This document shows, piece by piece, positions 18,465 to 26,533 of a stretch of DNA of 64,000 bases. Under the pieces are notes generated by a model. That model ran no database searches, had not been told where the DNA came from, and saw only the letters and a list, made by a program, of their open reading frames with translations. How positions within the stretch are numbered: the first letter of the stretch is position 1; each line of letters starts with the position of its first letter. Source of the stretch: Martinezella rhizogenes (GTDB taxonomy: Bacteria > Pseudomonadota > Alphaproteobacteria > Rhizobiales > Rhizobiaceae); the NCBI RefSeq assembly GCF_007002745.1, contig NZ_SGNY01000001.1:248001-312000 (forward strand), written 5' to 3'. A program made the position numbers and the translations under genes.

Positions 18465-19067
18465 ATGGCCTTCGAACTTCCCGAACTCCCCTACGACTAC
18501 GACGCGCTTGCACCTTACATGTCGCGCGAGACGCTCGAGTTCCATCACGACAAGCACCACAAGGCATATGTCGACAACGGTAACAAGCTGGCTGCCGAAG
18601 CCGGTCTTTCCGACCTGTCGCTCGAGGAAGTCGTGAAGAAGTCCTTTGGCACCAATGCCGGCCTCTTCAACAACGCTGCCCAGCACTACAACCACGTTCA
18701 TTTCTGGAAGTGGATGAAGAAGGACGGCGGCGGCAACAAGCTGCCGGGCAAGCTCGAGCAGGCGATTGCTTCCGATCTCGGCGGCTACGACAAGTTCAAG
18801 GCTGATTTCATTGCTGCCGGCACCACGCAGTTCGGATCCGGCTGGGCATGGCTCTCCGTCAAGAACGGCAAGCTCGAAATCTCCAAGACCCCGAACGGCG
18901 AAAACCCGCTGGTTCATGGTGCAGAGCCGATCCTCGGCGTCGACGTCTGGGAACACTCCTACTACATCGACTACCGCAACCTGCGTCCGAAGTACCTGGA
19001 AGCCTTCGTTGATAACCTCATCAACTGGGACTACGTCCTGGAGCGTTACGAAGCCGCTGCCAAGTAA
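18465..19067 (+). CDS. sodB: Superoxide dismutase, Fe/Mn family
   Basis: 200 residues, no signal peptide, cytoplasmic. Metal ligands fit the family: H27 (LEFHHDKHHKAY), H77 (NNAAQHYNHVHFW) and the Asp and His of DVWEHSYYIDYRN. Q73 within NNAAQ and the AGTTQFGSGWAWL stretch are iron-SOD-like features. It dismutates superoxide to hydrogen peroxide and oxygen. AAAAAGGAGTAAAAACC precedes the ATG. The gene has its own terminator, so it is monocistronic. Confidence 0.95.
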   Translation: MAFELPELPYDYDALAPYMSRETLEFHHDKHHKAYVDNGNKLAAEAGLSDLSLEEVVKKSFGTNAGLFNNAAQHYNHVHFWKWMKKDGGGNKLPGKLEQAIASDLGGYDKFKADFIAAGTTQFGSGWAWLSVKNGKLEISKTPNGENPLVHGAEPILGVDVWEHSYYIDYRNLRPKYLEAFVDNLINWDYVLERYEAAAK

Positions 19068-19089
19068 GGCTTGGCGAACGGAATTTTTT

Positions 19090-19124
19090 GAACACCCGGC
19101 CTTTGTGCCGGGTGTTCTGCTTTT
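19090..19124 (+). terminator. Rho-independent terminator after sodB
   Basis: Stem GAACACCCGGC/GCCGGGTGTTC (11 bp, perfect) with loop CTTTGT, then TGCTTTT. Confidence 0.9.
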
Positions 19125-19187
19125 GGGGCACGCCGTTCCGGCCGTTTGTCACAAGCCTGTCATCAGCCGGGTTTATCGCGGCGCATC

Positions 19188-20033
19188 ATGACTGAAAAAA
19201 GCAAGCCTCTCTTCTCCTTCGGCATCGTCGCCGATCCCCAATATGCCAATGCCGATCCCCGTCCGGACATGGGGCGCTACTACGCCGAAAGCCCGAAAAA
19301 GCTTTCCGAAGCGGTGGCCGCCTTCAACCAAGAGGACCTCGCCTTTGTGGTGACGCTCGGCGACATCATCGACCGCGATTTCGAGAATTTCGATGCGATC
19401 CTCAGCGTTTATGACGGGCTTCGCCATCCCTCGGTCCTGTTGCCGGGTAATCATGATTTTTCAGTTGCGCCTGAACATCTGACCGCCATCCATGCCCGCC
19501 TTGGCATGCCGGCCCCCTGGCATGACTTTGCCATCGGCAATGTCCGCTTCGCCGTGCTTGATGGCAACGAGGTCAGTCTCTTCGCCCCGCCGCCCGGCGA
19601 TCCGCGTCGCGCACTTGCGCAGGAGCGGCTGAAGCACCTGCAGGAAGCGGGCGCGATTAATGCACAGGACTGGAACGCCTCACTCAGCGACGAACAGTTC
19701 GAATGGCTGCAAAGCGTCCTGCAAAAATCGGATGCAGCCGGCGAAAAAGTGGTCGTGCTGTGCCACTATCCGCTTTATCCGGAAAACGCCCACAACATGT
19801 GGGATGCGCCGCGCATTCTTGATCTTCTCGGCGCCCATGTTTCGGCGGTCGCATGGTTCAATGGCCATAATCACGAAGGCAATTACGGTGTGCTGGGCAA
19901 CACCCACTTCGTCAATTTCAAGGGCATGGTGGACACGCCCGACCAGAACACCTTTGCCATCGCCGATGTTTTCGGAGACCGGATCGTCATTCGCGGTTTC
20001 GGCCGCGAGGAGAATCGCCTCTTACGGCTTTAA
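19188..20033 (+). CDS. Metallophosphoesterase, Mn-dependent ADP-ribose/CDP-alcohol diphosphatase-like
   Basis: 281 residues from the ATG at 19188. The calcineurin-like motifs occur in order: FGIVADPQY (Asp at about 16), LGDIIDRDFEN, LLPGNHDF, LCHYPLYPEN and FNGHNHEGNYG. DPQY in the first block is characteristic of the ADPRibase-Mn/CDP-alcohol phosphohydrolase group. It likely hydrolyses a nucleotide diphosphate-linked substrate using two metals. Its last 12 bases overlap the convergent WYL gene. Confidence 0.88.
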   Translation: MTEKSKPLFSFGIVADPQYANADPRPDMGRYYAESPKKLSEAVAAFNQEDLAFVVTLGDIIDRDFENFDAILSVYDGLRHPSVLLPGNHDFSVAPEHLTAIHARLGMPAPWHDFAIGNVRFAVLDGNEVSLFAPPPGDPRRALAQERLKHLQEAGAINAQDWNASLSDEQFEWLQSVLQKSDAAGEKVVVLCHYPLYPENAHNMWDAPRILDLLGAHVSAVAWFNGHNHEGNYGVLGNTHFVNFKGMVDTPDQNTFAIADVFGDRIVIRGFGREENRLLRL

Positions 20034-20738
20034 GGATGGCATGCCCGGCTGGTTGCTATGCCAGCCGCTCATCCACAATTGCCGCAGCTTTTCACCTTCC
20101 AGCTTGAAAAAGCTGCCGGTGCTTTCGCAGGTTAAAACCCGGTCCGAGCGGAAGTTGCGGATCGCCTGCCGTAATTCGCACCAGCCGACGATATTCACCG
20201 TCTCAGAATAATAGATCACGGCAATGGGCCGGATCTGCCGCCGGGTCTCTGCGCCGGTTTCATCGCGATAGCTGATCTCCAGCCGCTCTTCATCGCGCAC
20301 CGCTCGCCGCACGGTGGCGAGATCAATGCCGACAGGTGCGGGCGCGATGCTGCCCCAGGCATGCAGGGCATTGGCCGACAGGGTTTTGGACAGGGGTTCG
20401 GGCAGGGAAGCGGCAATCTTGTCGCTCGCCTTTTTCGCCGCCTGCCGCAATTCGGTATCACTGGAACGGCCCACCATGGCGAGCGCCAGCACGATCGCCT
20501 CGGTCTCTTCGATGGAAAACATCAGCGGCGGCAGGCTGAAGCCGGGGCGCAGAATATAACCGACGCCGCGCTCGCCTTCGATGGGCACCCGCATGGTCTG
20601 GAGGGCGGCTATGTCGCGATAGACCGAACGCGCCGTCACTTCCAGCTTTTCGCCAATCATCTGGGCGGTAACGGGCCGGCGGGCCAGCCGCAGGATCTGA
20701 ATGATCTCGAACAGTCTCGAGGCCTTGCGCATTGACAT
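20022..20738 (-). CDS. YafY-type HTH/WYL-domain regulator
   Basis: 238 residues. The HTH_11 domain at about 5-60 (KASRLFEIIQILRLARRPVTAQMIGEKLEVTARSVYRDIAALQ) is followed by GVGYILRPGFSLPPLMFSIEETEAI and a WYL region (RRQIRPIAVIYYSETVNIVGWCELR). GGGGAA lies before the ATG. It is divergent from the LysE-type exporter at 20866, and a 9-bp-arm inverted repeat sits 23 bases upstream of its start. It most likely regulates itself and the exporter. Confidence 0.9.
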   Translation of the reverse strand: MSMRKASRLFEIIQILRLARRPVTAQMIGEKLEVTARSVYRDIAALQTMRVPIEGERGVGYILRPGFSLPPLMFSIEETEAIVLALAMVGRSSDTELRQAAKKASDKIAASLPEPLSKTLSANALHAWGSIAPAPVGIDLATVRRAVRDEERLEISYRDETGAETRRQIRPIAVIYYSETVNIVGWCELRQAIRNFRSDRVLTCESTGSFFKLEGEKLRQLWMSGWHSNQPGMPSLKP

Positions 20739-20760
20739 TTCCCCGGCGTTTTTTTCAAGA

Positions 20761-20784
20761 CAACTGACATAATGCTGTCAGTTG
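20761..20784. promoter_or_regulatory. Inverted repeat with 9-bp arms, candidate WYL-regulator operator
   Basis: CAACTGACA-TAATGC-TGTCAGTTG: perfect 9-bp arms and a 6-base spacer, in the 127-base gap between divergent WYL and LysE genes. Its size and place fit a dimeric operator controlling both promoters. Confidence 0.6.
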
Positions 20785-20865
20785 GCTTTTTCTATAAACG
20801 GCAAAACACATTGAGAAACATGCATATTCCTAAATGTGCCATGAACCGTCTGGGGAGATACTGAC

Positions 20866-21510
20866 ATGAGTTATGCCGAAAATCTCTGGCTTTTCTTTCT
20901 GGTCCTGTTCGGCATCATCATCCTGCCGGGCATGGACATGCTGTTCGTGCTGGCAAGCGCGCTGACGGGCGGTAGGAAAACCGGCCTTTCGGCCGCAAGC
21001 GGCATGAGCGCCGGCGGCATCGTGCATTCGCTTTACGGTGCGGCCGGCGTTGGCCTGCTCGCCACCTGGATGCCGTCGCTGTTCCTGCCGCTTCTCATTG
21101 TCGGCGCTGCCTATATGGTCTGGATCGGCATCGGCCTGATGCGCAGCGCAATTGTCGTGAATGGCGATGAGGCGCAGGCGAGCGCCTCCTCGAAAAAAGC
21201 GTTCTGGCGGGCGGTGCTGACCTGCCTTTCCAACCCGAAAGCCTATCTGTTCATGATGGCCGTCTATCCGCAATTTCTAAAACCGGCCTATGGTCCGATC
21301 TGGATGCAGGGGCTGGTGATGGGGGTGATGGTGGCGGTAACGCAGTTTACCGTTTACGGCGCGCTGGCGCTGACGGCGGATAAAAGCCGGCAATGGCTGG
21401 TTTCTTCACCCGGTGCCACGATCTTCATCGGTCGCGCTGCCGGTTTCATGCTGGTTGCCGCAGCCCTGCTGACATTTTGGGAAGCTCTGTCCTGGAGCCT
21501 CGGCGAATAA
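20866..21510 (+). CDS. LysE/RhtB-family exporter
   Basis: 214 residues with six hydrophobic segments and the LysE N-terminal motif (NLWLFFLVLFGIIILPGMDMLFVLASALTGGRKTG), plus LSNPKAYLFMMAVYPQF. It is an inner-membrane exporter of an unknown small molecule. Divergent transcription from a WYL regulator, with the inverted repeat between, suggests substrate- or stress-induced expression. GGGGAGATACTGAC precedes the ATG. Confidence 0.9.
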   Translation: MSYAENLWLFFLVLFGIIILPGMDMLFVLASALTGGRKTGLSAASGMSAGGIVHSLYGAAGVGLLATWMPSLFLPLLIVGAAYMVWIGIGLMRSAIVVNGDEAQASASSKKAFWRAVLTCLSNPKAYLFMMAVYPQFLKPAYGPIWMQGLVMGVMVAVTQFTVYGALALTADKSRQWLVSSPGATIFIGRAAGFMLVAAALLTFWEALSWSLGE

Positions 21511-21756
21511 GAGGAACAGTTTCGCCGCTTGAGGGAGACCATTCCTCGGCAAGCCGCCGAATGCTCCCCTCAGGCCCGTTGTTTTGTCACGGGTTCCTGC
21601 CGGAAAACCGCCGGATACTTTTTCGCCTGATACTCTACACTTCTGTTTTCACGGCGGAATTCACCGCAATGTGACTTCTTTTCGCCATGCGGAAAGGGCA
21701 TCCTCGCGCCGTTCCATCAAGCGTCCGGCACCCGGCCGGAATCAAGGAGAGAGTGT

Positions 21757-22191
21757 ATGAAACTGAAAACCATCGCGGCGGCCATGCTTTTCGGCTGTCT
21801 TTGCGCCGGAGCGGTCTTCGCTGCCGGCGAAGTCGAAAAACGCGAAGGCATGATGAAGCAGATCGGCGGCTCCATGGGGGCATTGGCTGCCATCTCCAAG
21901 GGCCAGAAGCCCTTCGACGCCGAGGCCGTCAAGGCTGCCGTGACGACCATCAGCACCAATGCCAAGGCTTTCCCCGAACAGTTCCCCGCTGGCACCGAGA
22001 CCGGCAGTGCGGCTGCTCCCGCCATCTGGGAAAATTTCGAAGACTTCAAGGCCAAGGCTGCCAAGCTCGGTGCTGATGCCGACACGGTTCTTGCCAATCT
22101 CCCCACCGATCAGGCGGGCGTCACCACCGCCATGCAGACGCTCGGCGCAGATTGCGGCACCTGCCACCAGACCTATCGTCTGAAGAAATAA
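21757..22191 (+). CDS. Cytochrome c' / c-556 family protein
   Basis: 144 residues with a Sec signal peptide (about 1-22, ending AVFAAG) and one C-terminal haem site: C133, C136, H137 (ADCGTCHQTYR), the hallmark of class II cytochromes c. M32/M33 in KREGMMKQIGG could give the sixth ligand of a c-556 type; without it the haem would be five-coordinate as in c'. It acts in the periplasm in electron transfer or NO binding. AAGGAGAGAGTGT precedes the ATG. Terminated separately from the next cytochrome. Confidence 0.92.
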   Translation: MKLKTIAAAMLFGCLCAGAVFAAGEVEKREGMMKQIGGSMGALAAISKGQKPFDAEAVKAAVTTISTNAKAFPEQFPAGTETGSAAAPAIWENFEDFKAKAAKLGADADTVLANLPTDQAGVTTAMQTLGADCGTCHQTYRLKK

Positions 22192-22202
22192 TCCCGAATT
22201 TC

Positions 22203-22230
22203 AAAACGCCGCTTCCCGGCGGCGTTTTTT
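22203..22230 (+). terminator. Rho-independent terminator after cytochrome c'
   Basis: AAAACGCCG/CGGCGTTTT stem around CTTCCCGG, continuing into TTTTTT. Confidence 0.85.
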
Positions 22231-22278
22231 CACTTTGAAAGACACCTGACCAGCTCGGGTGAGAATGGGGAGAGGGGT

Positions 22279-23199
22279 ATGTCTTCCATTTGGACGAAGC
22301 TTGTGGGCGGGGCCGTGATCGCAGCCGTTGCCGGCTACGGCATTTTCGCCTGGGTTACCGCGCCGCAGCGTCAGGCGCCCAGCCATTGGGTCAGCCTCGG
22401 CGAGCCGGATCTGGCCAATGGCGAAACGCTGTTCTGGGCGGGTGGCTGCGCAAGCTGTCATGCCGCACCGGATGCCACGGGAGACGCGCTGCGGACGCTT
22501 GCCGGCGGGCAGCCGCTGAAAAGCCCCTTCGGCACCTTCCACGTTCCCAATATTTCCTCTGATCCGCAGCATGGTATCGGCGGCTGGACGCTGGCGGAAT
22601 TCGGCGATGCCATGACGCGCGGGGTGGGAAAGAACGGCGAACATCTCTACCCGTCCTTCCCCTACGCCTCCTATGCGCGCATGACGCAGAAGGATGTGAA
22701 CGACCTGTTCGGTTATCTGAAAACCCTGCCGGCCAGCCAGAATGATGCGCCGGATCACGACCTGCCGTTTCCCTTCAACCTGCGCATGGCGCTCGGCGGC
22801 TGGAAGTTCCTGTATTTCGACACCTCCGCCCCGCCGCGCGTCGAGCTTGCCAATGCCAATGCCGAATTGCTGCGCGGCCAATATCTGGTCGAAGGGCCGG
22901 GCCATTGCGGCGAATGCCACACCCCGCGCGATGCTCTCGGCGGTTTCCTGAAAGACAAATGGCTGGCCGGCGGCCCCAATCCCGAAGGCGAGGGCCGTAT
23001 CCCCGATATCACGCCCGGCTCCGAGAGCATCGGCGCCTGGACGGCGGCCGATATTGCCGGTTACCTGGAAACCGGCTTCACCCCGGAATTCGACAGCGTC
23101 GGCGGCTCCATGGTCAAGGTACAGCAGAACATGGCGCATCTGACCGCCGAAGACCGCAATGCGATTGCCGCCTATCTGAAGGCGATCCCGTCTCGATAG
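22279..23199 (+). CDS. Membrane-anchored dihaem cytochrome c
   Basis: 306 residues. An N-terminal hydrophobic segment (about 8-27) without a clear cleavage site suggests a membrane anchor. Two class I haem motifs are present: C57/C60/H61 (GGCASCHAAPD) and C210/C213/H214 (GHCGECHTPRD), each with a downstream Met candidate axial ligand. The layout resembles the cytochrome subunits of membrane alcohol, gluconate or aldehyde dehydrogenases, but no dehydrogenase gene is adjacent, so the partner is unknown. GGGGAGAGGGGT precedes the ATG. Confidence 0.9.
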   Translation: MSSIWTKLVGGAVIAAVAGYGIFAWVTAPQRQAPSHWVSLGEPDLANGETLFWAGGCASCHAAPDATGDALRTLAGGQPLKSPFGTFHVPNISSDPQHGIGGWTLAEFGDAMTRGVGKNGEHLYPSFPYASYARMTQKDVNDLFGYLKTLPASQNDAPDHDLPFPFNLRMALGGWKFLYFDTSAPPRVELANANAELLRGQYLVEGPGHCGECHTPRDALGGFLKDKWLAGGPNPEGEGRIPDITPGSESIGAWTAADIAGYLETGFTPEFDSVGGSMVKVQQNMAHLTAEDRNAIAAYLKAIPSR

Positions 23200-23218
23200 A
23201 GAGTTTGAAGCTCCCCTC

Positions 23219-23330
23219 CGTCATGCCGGCCTTGAGCCGGTATGCAGCCAGACCAAGCATTGGGCTGAAAGAGTTTTTTCGCCGTGCGGACGCACGTCGG
23301 CTGGGTTCCGGCTCAGGGCCGGAATAACGG
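23219..23330. repeat. Palindromic intergenic repeat family C, copy C2
   Basis: Starts CGTCATGCCGGCCTTGAGCC and ends GGCTCAGGGCCGGAATAACG, with the internal half CGGACGCACGTCGGCTGG also present in C5. It lies between the dihaem cytochrome gene and the cobalamin riboswitch. Confidence 0.75.
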
Positions 23331-23483
23331 GAGAGTGTTTTTTCGTTCCAGTTTCTCTTTCCAATCTAAAGCGCACAGCAACGGGCTAAACTCCAGGATG
23401 ACGTTGACTGAGGTGCGTTGCCGGCAGTGCCAAGATCTCGCCGCCATTGACTCCCGCACCCACCCGGCAGATAACATCTGCGT

Positions 23484-23690
23484 GATGGTTCCTTCCGGGC
23501 GTTCCGGAAGGTGAAAAGGGAACACGATAGGGAGCAATCCTCATTCGTGGCTGCCCCCGCAACTGTGAGCGGAGAGCCTGAAACGAAATGCCACTGGCAA
23601 GCCATCTCGCCCCCATTCAAGGCGAGGGCGATGCCGGGAAGGTGTTTCAGGTTTTGACCCGCAAGCCAGGAGACCTGCCATCGCGGAAAT
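23484..23690 (+). ncRNA. Cobalamin (adenosylcobalamin) riboswitch
   Basis: The conserved blocks occur in order: GATGGTTCC, the AAAAGGGAACACG stretch at about 23514-23526, GCTGCCCCCGCAACTGTGAG at 23552-23571, and the B12 box CAAGCCAGGAGACCTGCCA at 23662-23680. It lies 169 bases upstream of cbtB. In this class, binding of a cobalamin cofactor lowers expression of downstream cobalt or cobalamin uptake genes, so cobalt import would be shut off when B12 is plentiful. Confidence 0.95.
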
Positions 23691-23858
23691 GTCCATGCCG
23701 GCGGGGTGTCCGGAAGAGCGGAATGTCAGGGTCGTCGGTTCGGTACCCCTGTGTCAGTCTCGTATCCCCGTGGTGAAGTGTATCATATGCAGCTGCGCGG
23801 CTTTTTTGCCGTTCGGCTGTATCTTATGGCGCGGGGTCGCGCCGGGAGAGGGGTCACC

Positions 23859-24041
23859 ATGTCCATCCAGCAGAATACGGCCAATGCTGCCGTTTCCGCA
23901 AAAACGGGCAGCTTCGCGCAATCGCTGACGGCGATCGTGCTGGGCCTGTTCGTAGTCGGTTTTGTCGGCTTTTCGCATGTGGAAGCCGTTCACAATGCCG
24001 CGCATGACACACGTCATGCCAATGCCTTCCCTTGCCATTGA
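23859..24041 (+). CDS. cbtB: Cobalt transporter subunit CbtB
   Basis: 60 residues from the ATG at 23859 (GGGAGAGGGG upstream). One transmembrane helix (about 19-40) is followed by the metal-binding tail HVEAVHNAAHDTRHANAFPCH, whose five histidines and terminal cysteine are the signature of CbtB. With CbtA it forms a predicted cobalt importer of the inner membrane. It is regulated by the upstream cobalamin riboswitch and lies 11 bases before cbtA. Confidence 0.93.
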   Translation: MSIQQNTANAAVSAKTGSFAQSLTAIVLGLFVVGFVGFSHVEAVHNAAHDTRHANAFPCH

Positions 24042-24052
24042 GGGGAAACGGC

Positions 24053-24766
24053 ATGTCATTTTTTCGCAATATCGTTTTTACCGCCGTTCTCGTCGGCATC
24101 GTTGGCGGTTTGGCCGTCTCGGCCATGCAGGCTTTCGGCACCACGCCGCTCATCCTTCAGGCGGAAACCTTTGAAAGCGCCGGCGGCGAAGCGGCCCACA
24201 GCCATGATGCAGCAGCACCCGGCGCTGCGGTTCCCGCCCATGAGCACAATGACGAGGCATGGGCTCCGGCCGATGGCTTCGAGCGCACCGCCTATACCGT
24301 TGCCGCCAATGTGCTGACGGCCATCGGTTACGCGCTTGTTCTGACCGGTCTCATCTCGCTGCGTGGCACCGATGCCGGCTGGCGCGAAGGTCTTCTGTGG
24401 GGCGTTGCTGGTTTTGCCGCCGTCATGCTCGCACCGATGATCGGCCTGCCGCCGGAATTGCCGGGAAGCCCGGCCGCAGCACTTGAGGCACGGCAGATCT
24501 GGTGGCTCTCGACGGTTGTCGCAACCGCGGGCGGCATTGCGCTGATCGCATTTCGCCGCGAGCCCTGGGCCATCGTTCTGGCTCTGGTGCTGATCGTCGC
24601 ACCGCATGTGGTGGGCGCACCGCTGCCGCCGGAAGGCGAACATGCGCTGGCGCCGCTGCCGCTGGAACGGCAGTTCATCGTTGCCGCCACCATCACCAGC
24701 TTCGTTTTCTGGGCGCTGCTTGGAACATTGAGCGCGTTTTTCCTGAAACGCTTCCAGTCGGCTTGA
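24053..24766 (+). CDS. cbtA: Cobalt transporter subunit CbtA
   Basis: 237 residues from the ATG at 24053 (AGGGGAAACGGC upstream). Five or six hydrophobic segments, a periplasmic or loop region rich in His and Glu (AAHSHDAAAPGAAVPAHEHND, about 45-68) that may bind metal, and the VAPHVVGAPLPP motif typical of CbtA. It works with CbtB under B12 riboswitch control to import cobalt for cobalamin synthesis. Confidence 0.93.
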   Translation: MSFFRNIVFTAVLVGIVGGLAVSAMQAFGTTPLILQAETFESAGGEAAHSHDAAAPGAAVPAHEHNDEAWAPADGFERTAYTVAANVLTAIGYALVLTGLISLRGTDAGWREGLLWGVAGFAAVMLAPMIGLPPELPGSPAAALEARQIWWLSTVVATAGGIALIAFRREPWAIVLALVLIVAPHVVGAPLPPEGEHALAPLPLERQFIVAATITSFVFWALLGTLSAFFLKRFQSA

Positions 24767-24770
24767 AACC

Positions 24771-25085
24771 ATGCAGGACGCAGCGGAGTGGAGTGACGAA
24801 CTCGATGCGCTGCGTTTTGCGGTTCCCGGTCACGGCGCTTTCTGCGCCGTGCACCGCCTTGCCTTCAAGGCCGCTCTGGGCAAAAGTCCCGATCGTGATG
24901 CGGCGCTTGCCTATTTTCAAGACCACGAGGCTGCCTTTGCCGCTGCGGCACTCGCCAAGATCAAACGCTCAAATTTGCCCGCCGGCCGCAGCCTGCATTT
25001 GAACAGCCGCGATATCCGCCGCGCGATTGCCGGCGAGGGGTCGGAGTTTGCGGCGCGTGTGTGCCGGGTGCTTGATCGAGAATAG
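24771..25085 (+). CDS. Small conserved protein of unknown function in the cbtBA unit
   Basis: 104 residues, cytoplasmic, starting 5 bases after the cbtA stop and so almost certainly cotranscribed with cobalt transport. Seen: VPGHGAFCAVHRLAFKAALG, with Cys and two His that could bind metal, and ALAYFQDHEAAFAAAALAKI. No family is recognised. Its place under a cobalamin riboswitch suggests a cobalt or B12-related accessory role (inference). Confidence 0.75.
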   Translation: MQDAAEWSDELDALRFAVPGHGAFCAVHRLAFKAALGKSPDRDAALAYFQDHEAAFAAAALAKIKRSNLPAGRSLHLNSRDIRRAIAGEGSEFAARVCRVLDRE

Positions 25086-25121
25086 CGCGGGATGATTTGC
25101 GAGAGACATCTTCTCCTCGAC

Positions 25122-25235
25122 CGTCATGCCGGACTTGATCCGGCATCCAGCCGACGCGCGTCTGCGCGGCGGGAGAAGTCTTTTCAGCCCAAGGACTTGG
25201 GCTGGCTGGATACCGGCTCAGGGCCGGTATGACGG
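25122..25235. repeat. Palindromic intergenic repeat family C, copy C3
   Basis: CGTCATGCCGGACTTGATCC at one end, CTCAGGGCCGGTATGACGG at the other, and an internal CAGCCCAAGGACTTGGGCTG hairpin. It fills most of the convergent gap between the cbt unit and the PfpI gene. Confidence 0.8.
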
Positions 25236-25262
25236 AGAGAGGGCGGAATAAGGCTCTGCGCC

Positions 25263-25829
25263 TTACCGATGCTCCGCCGCGAAAATTCCAAGTTCCGCCT
25301 CGGCTTCCGGACCAAAGAGGCCGAGGTTTTTCAGAATTTCAACCGCGAAGCTCACCGGTGCGCTGCCGGCGGCCGTAATGACGCCGCCATCGCTGACCGC
25401 CTTCGCCTGGTCGCGATAAAGACCGTCGCCACGATAGGCCGGATAGGCCTTGTGCGAGGCGAGCGAATTACCGGTATGGGCGACATGGTTCAGGATACCC
25501 GTGCCCGCCAGCGCGCTTGCCGCCGCACAGATACCGGCAACAAGCCGGTCCTTTTCGCGAAAGCGCTGCACCAGCCCGCCAAGATCGGCGGCCGTGCCCT
25601 TTTCCCAGCTGAGACCGCCGGGAATGACGAGCGCATCGATGTTATCAGGATCAAGCGCGTCATAGGAGGTTTCGGGCGTTACATTCAGCCCGCCCATCGA
25701 CGTTACCGGCCGCCCGTCCGGGGTGGCATGAACGATCTCGACGCCGAGATAGCTGCGTGCCGCCGCCGCAAGCAGCGCCGGTTCCCAGTCCGCAAAATCC
25801 TGCGCCAGCGCAATGGCGATCCGTGTCAT
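25263..25829 (-). CDS. DJ-1/PfpI-family protein
   Basis: 188 residues. The nucleophile-elbow cysteine is in LVAGICAAASALA (about residue 99), with PDGRPVTSMGG and ALVIPGGLSWEKG matching the family. It belongs to the glutamine-amidotransferase-like group that includes glyoxalase/deglycase-type and chaperone proteins; the reaction here is unknown. It is 21 bases downstream of the GNAT gene on the same strand. Confidence 0.9.
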   Translation of the reverse strand: MTRIAIALAQDFADWEPALLAAAARSYLGVEIVHATPDGRPVTSMGGLNVTPETSYDALDPDNIDALVIPGGLSWEKGTAADLGGLVQRFREKDRLVAGICAAASALAGTGILNHVAHTGNSLASHKAYPAYRGDGLYRDQAKAVSDGGVITAAGSAPVSFAVEILKNLGLFGPEAEAELGIFAAEHR

Positions 25830-25850
25830 GGCCGTCTCCGTTGGTTGTGA

Positions 25851-26339
25851 TCAGGCGATGGACTGCATGTAGCGCATGCCGGTGACCGGGCGCGGCGCGA
25901 AATCCATGTTTTCGTAGAAACGATGTGCCGCCACATTGCCGGTCGTGGCGCTGACGGAAAGATAATCGCAGCCCAGCCGCTTGGCGATATCGCGGGCGCG
26001 GGAAACCAGATGCTGGCCGGTGCCGTGGCCGCGATGGCCGTCACGCACGAAGAGATGGTGCAGTTCAAGCCCGCGCCGGCCTTCCTGCGCCCTGTAGAGC
26101 GGCAGAAGCAGCGCGTAGCCGATCAGCGCGCCATCGGCTTCGGCGACAAGACCATGCACCCAGGGCAGGGGGCCGAACAGGTCGCGCTCAAGCTTGGCCG
26201 GCGTGATCGCCGCCGCATCGCCGTGGTAGGAGGCAAGCAGCGTGATCATCTCGTTAAGCTCGGGCAAATCCGTTTTGCGGGCGCCGCGAATGATGACGAC
26301 GGGCGGTCTTTCCAGTGTAAGGGAGCTATCTTCGGTCAT
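25851..26339 (-). CDS. GNAT N-acetyltransferase
   Basis: 162 residues. IIRGARKTDLPELNEMITLLASYHGD, GLVAEADGALIGYALLLPLYRAQEGRRGLELHHLFVRDGHRGHGTGQHLVSRA and VAAHRFYENMDF give the GNAT fold with the acetyl-CoA loop HRGHGTG. The pattern resembles the diamine/spermidine acetyltransferase side of the family. The substrate is unknown. AAAGGACCGAAAAA precedes the ATG. It probably forms an operon with the PfpI gene. Confidence 0.88.
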   Translation of the reverse strand: MTEDSSLTLERPPVVIIRGARKTDLPELNEMITLLASYHGDAAAITPAKLERDLFGPLPWVHGLVAEADGALIGYALLLPLYRAQEGRRGLELHHLFVRDGHRGHGTGQHLVSRARDIAKRLGCDYLSVSATTGNVAAHRFYENMDFAPRPVTGMRYMQSIA

Positions 26340-26379
26340 TTTTTCGGTCCTTTGGTCTTATCTGTGCCGTCAGGACGTT

Positions 26380-26414
26380 TGAAAACAACAAAGCCGCCTG
26401 ACGGCGGCTTGTTG
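26380..26414 (-). terminator. Rho-independent terminator (minus strand) between pip and the GNAT gene
   Basis: On the minus strand: CAACAAGCCGCC-GTCA-GGCGGCTTTGTTG followed by TTTTC. It ends transcription from pip or from the candidate small RNA. Confidence 0.85.
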
Positions 26415-26491
26415 ACAATATGATCTGTCGAGCCGCCCTTAAAGGTAGGCCCAAAAGTACGAGCAGGAGATGGGTGCGCGTTCGTTGATCA
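26385..26491 (-). ncRNA. Candidate small RNA ending in an intrinsic terminator
   Basis: On the minus strand a TTGACA hexamer (26522-26527) lies after the pip stop codon. About 110 bases later there is a strong terminator (26387-26414). The -10 position (CATTGC, 26499-26504) is poor, so the promoter is weak evidence. The stretch between has no open frame with a ribosome site. It could instead be only the long 3' end of the pip transcript. Confidence 0.3.
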
Positions 26492-26533
26492 TGTCATTGC
26501 AATGCGCCCGAATCCGTAATCTGTCAAGCGGCT

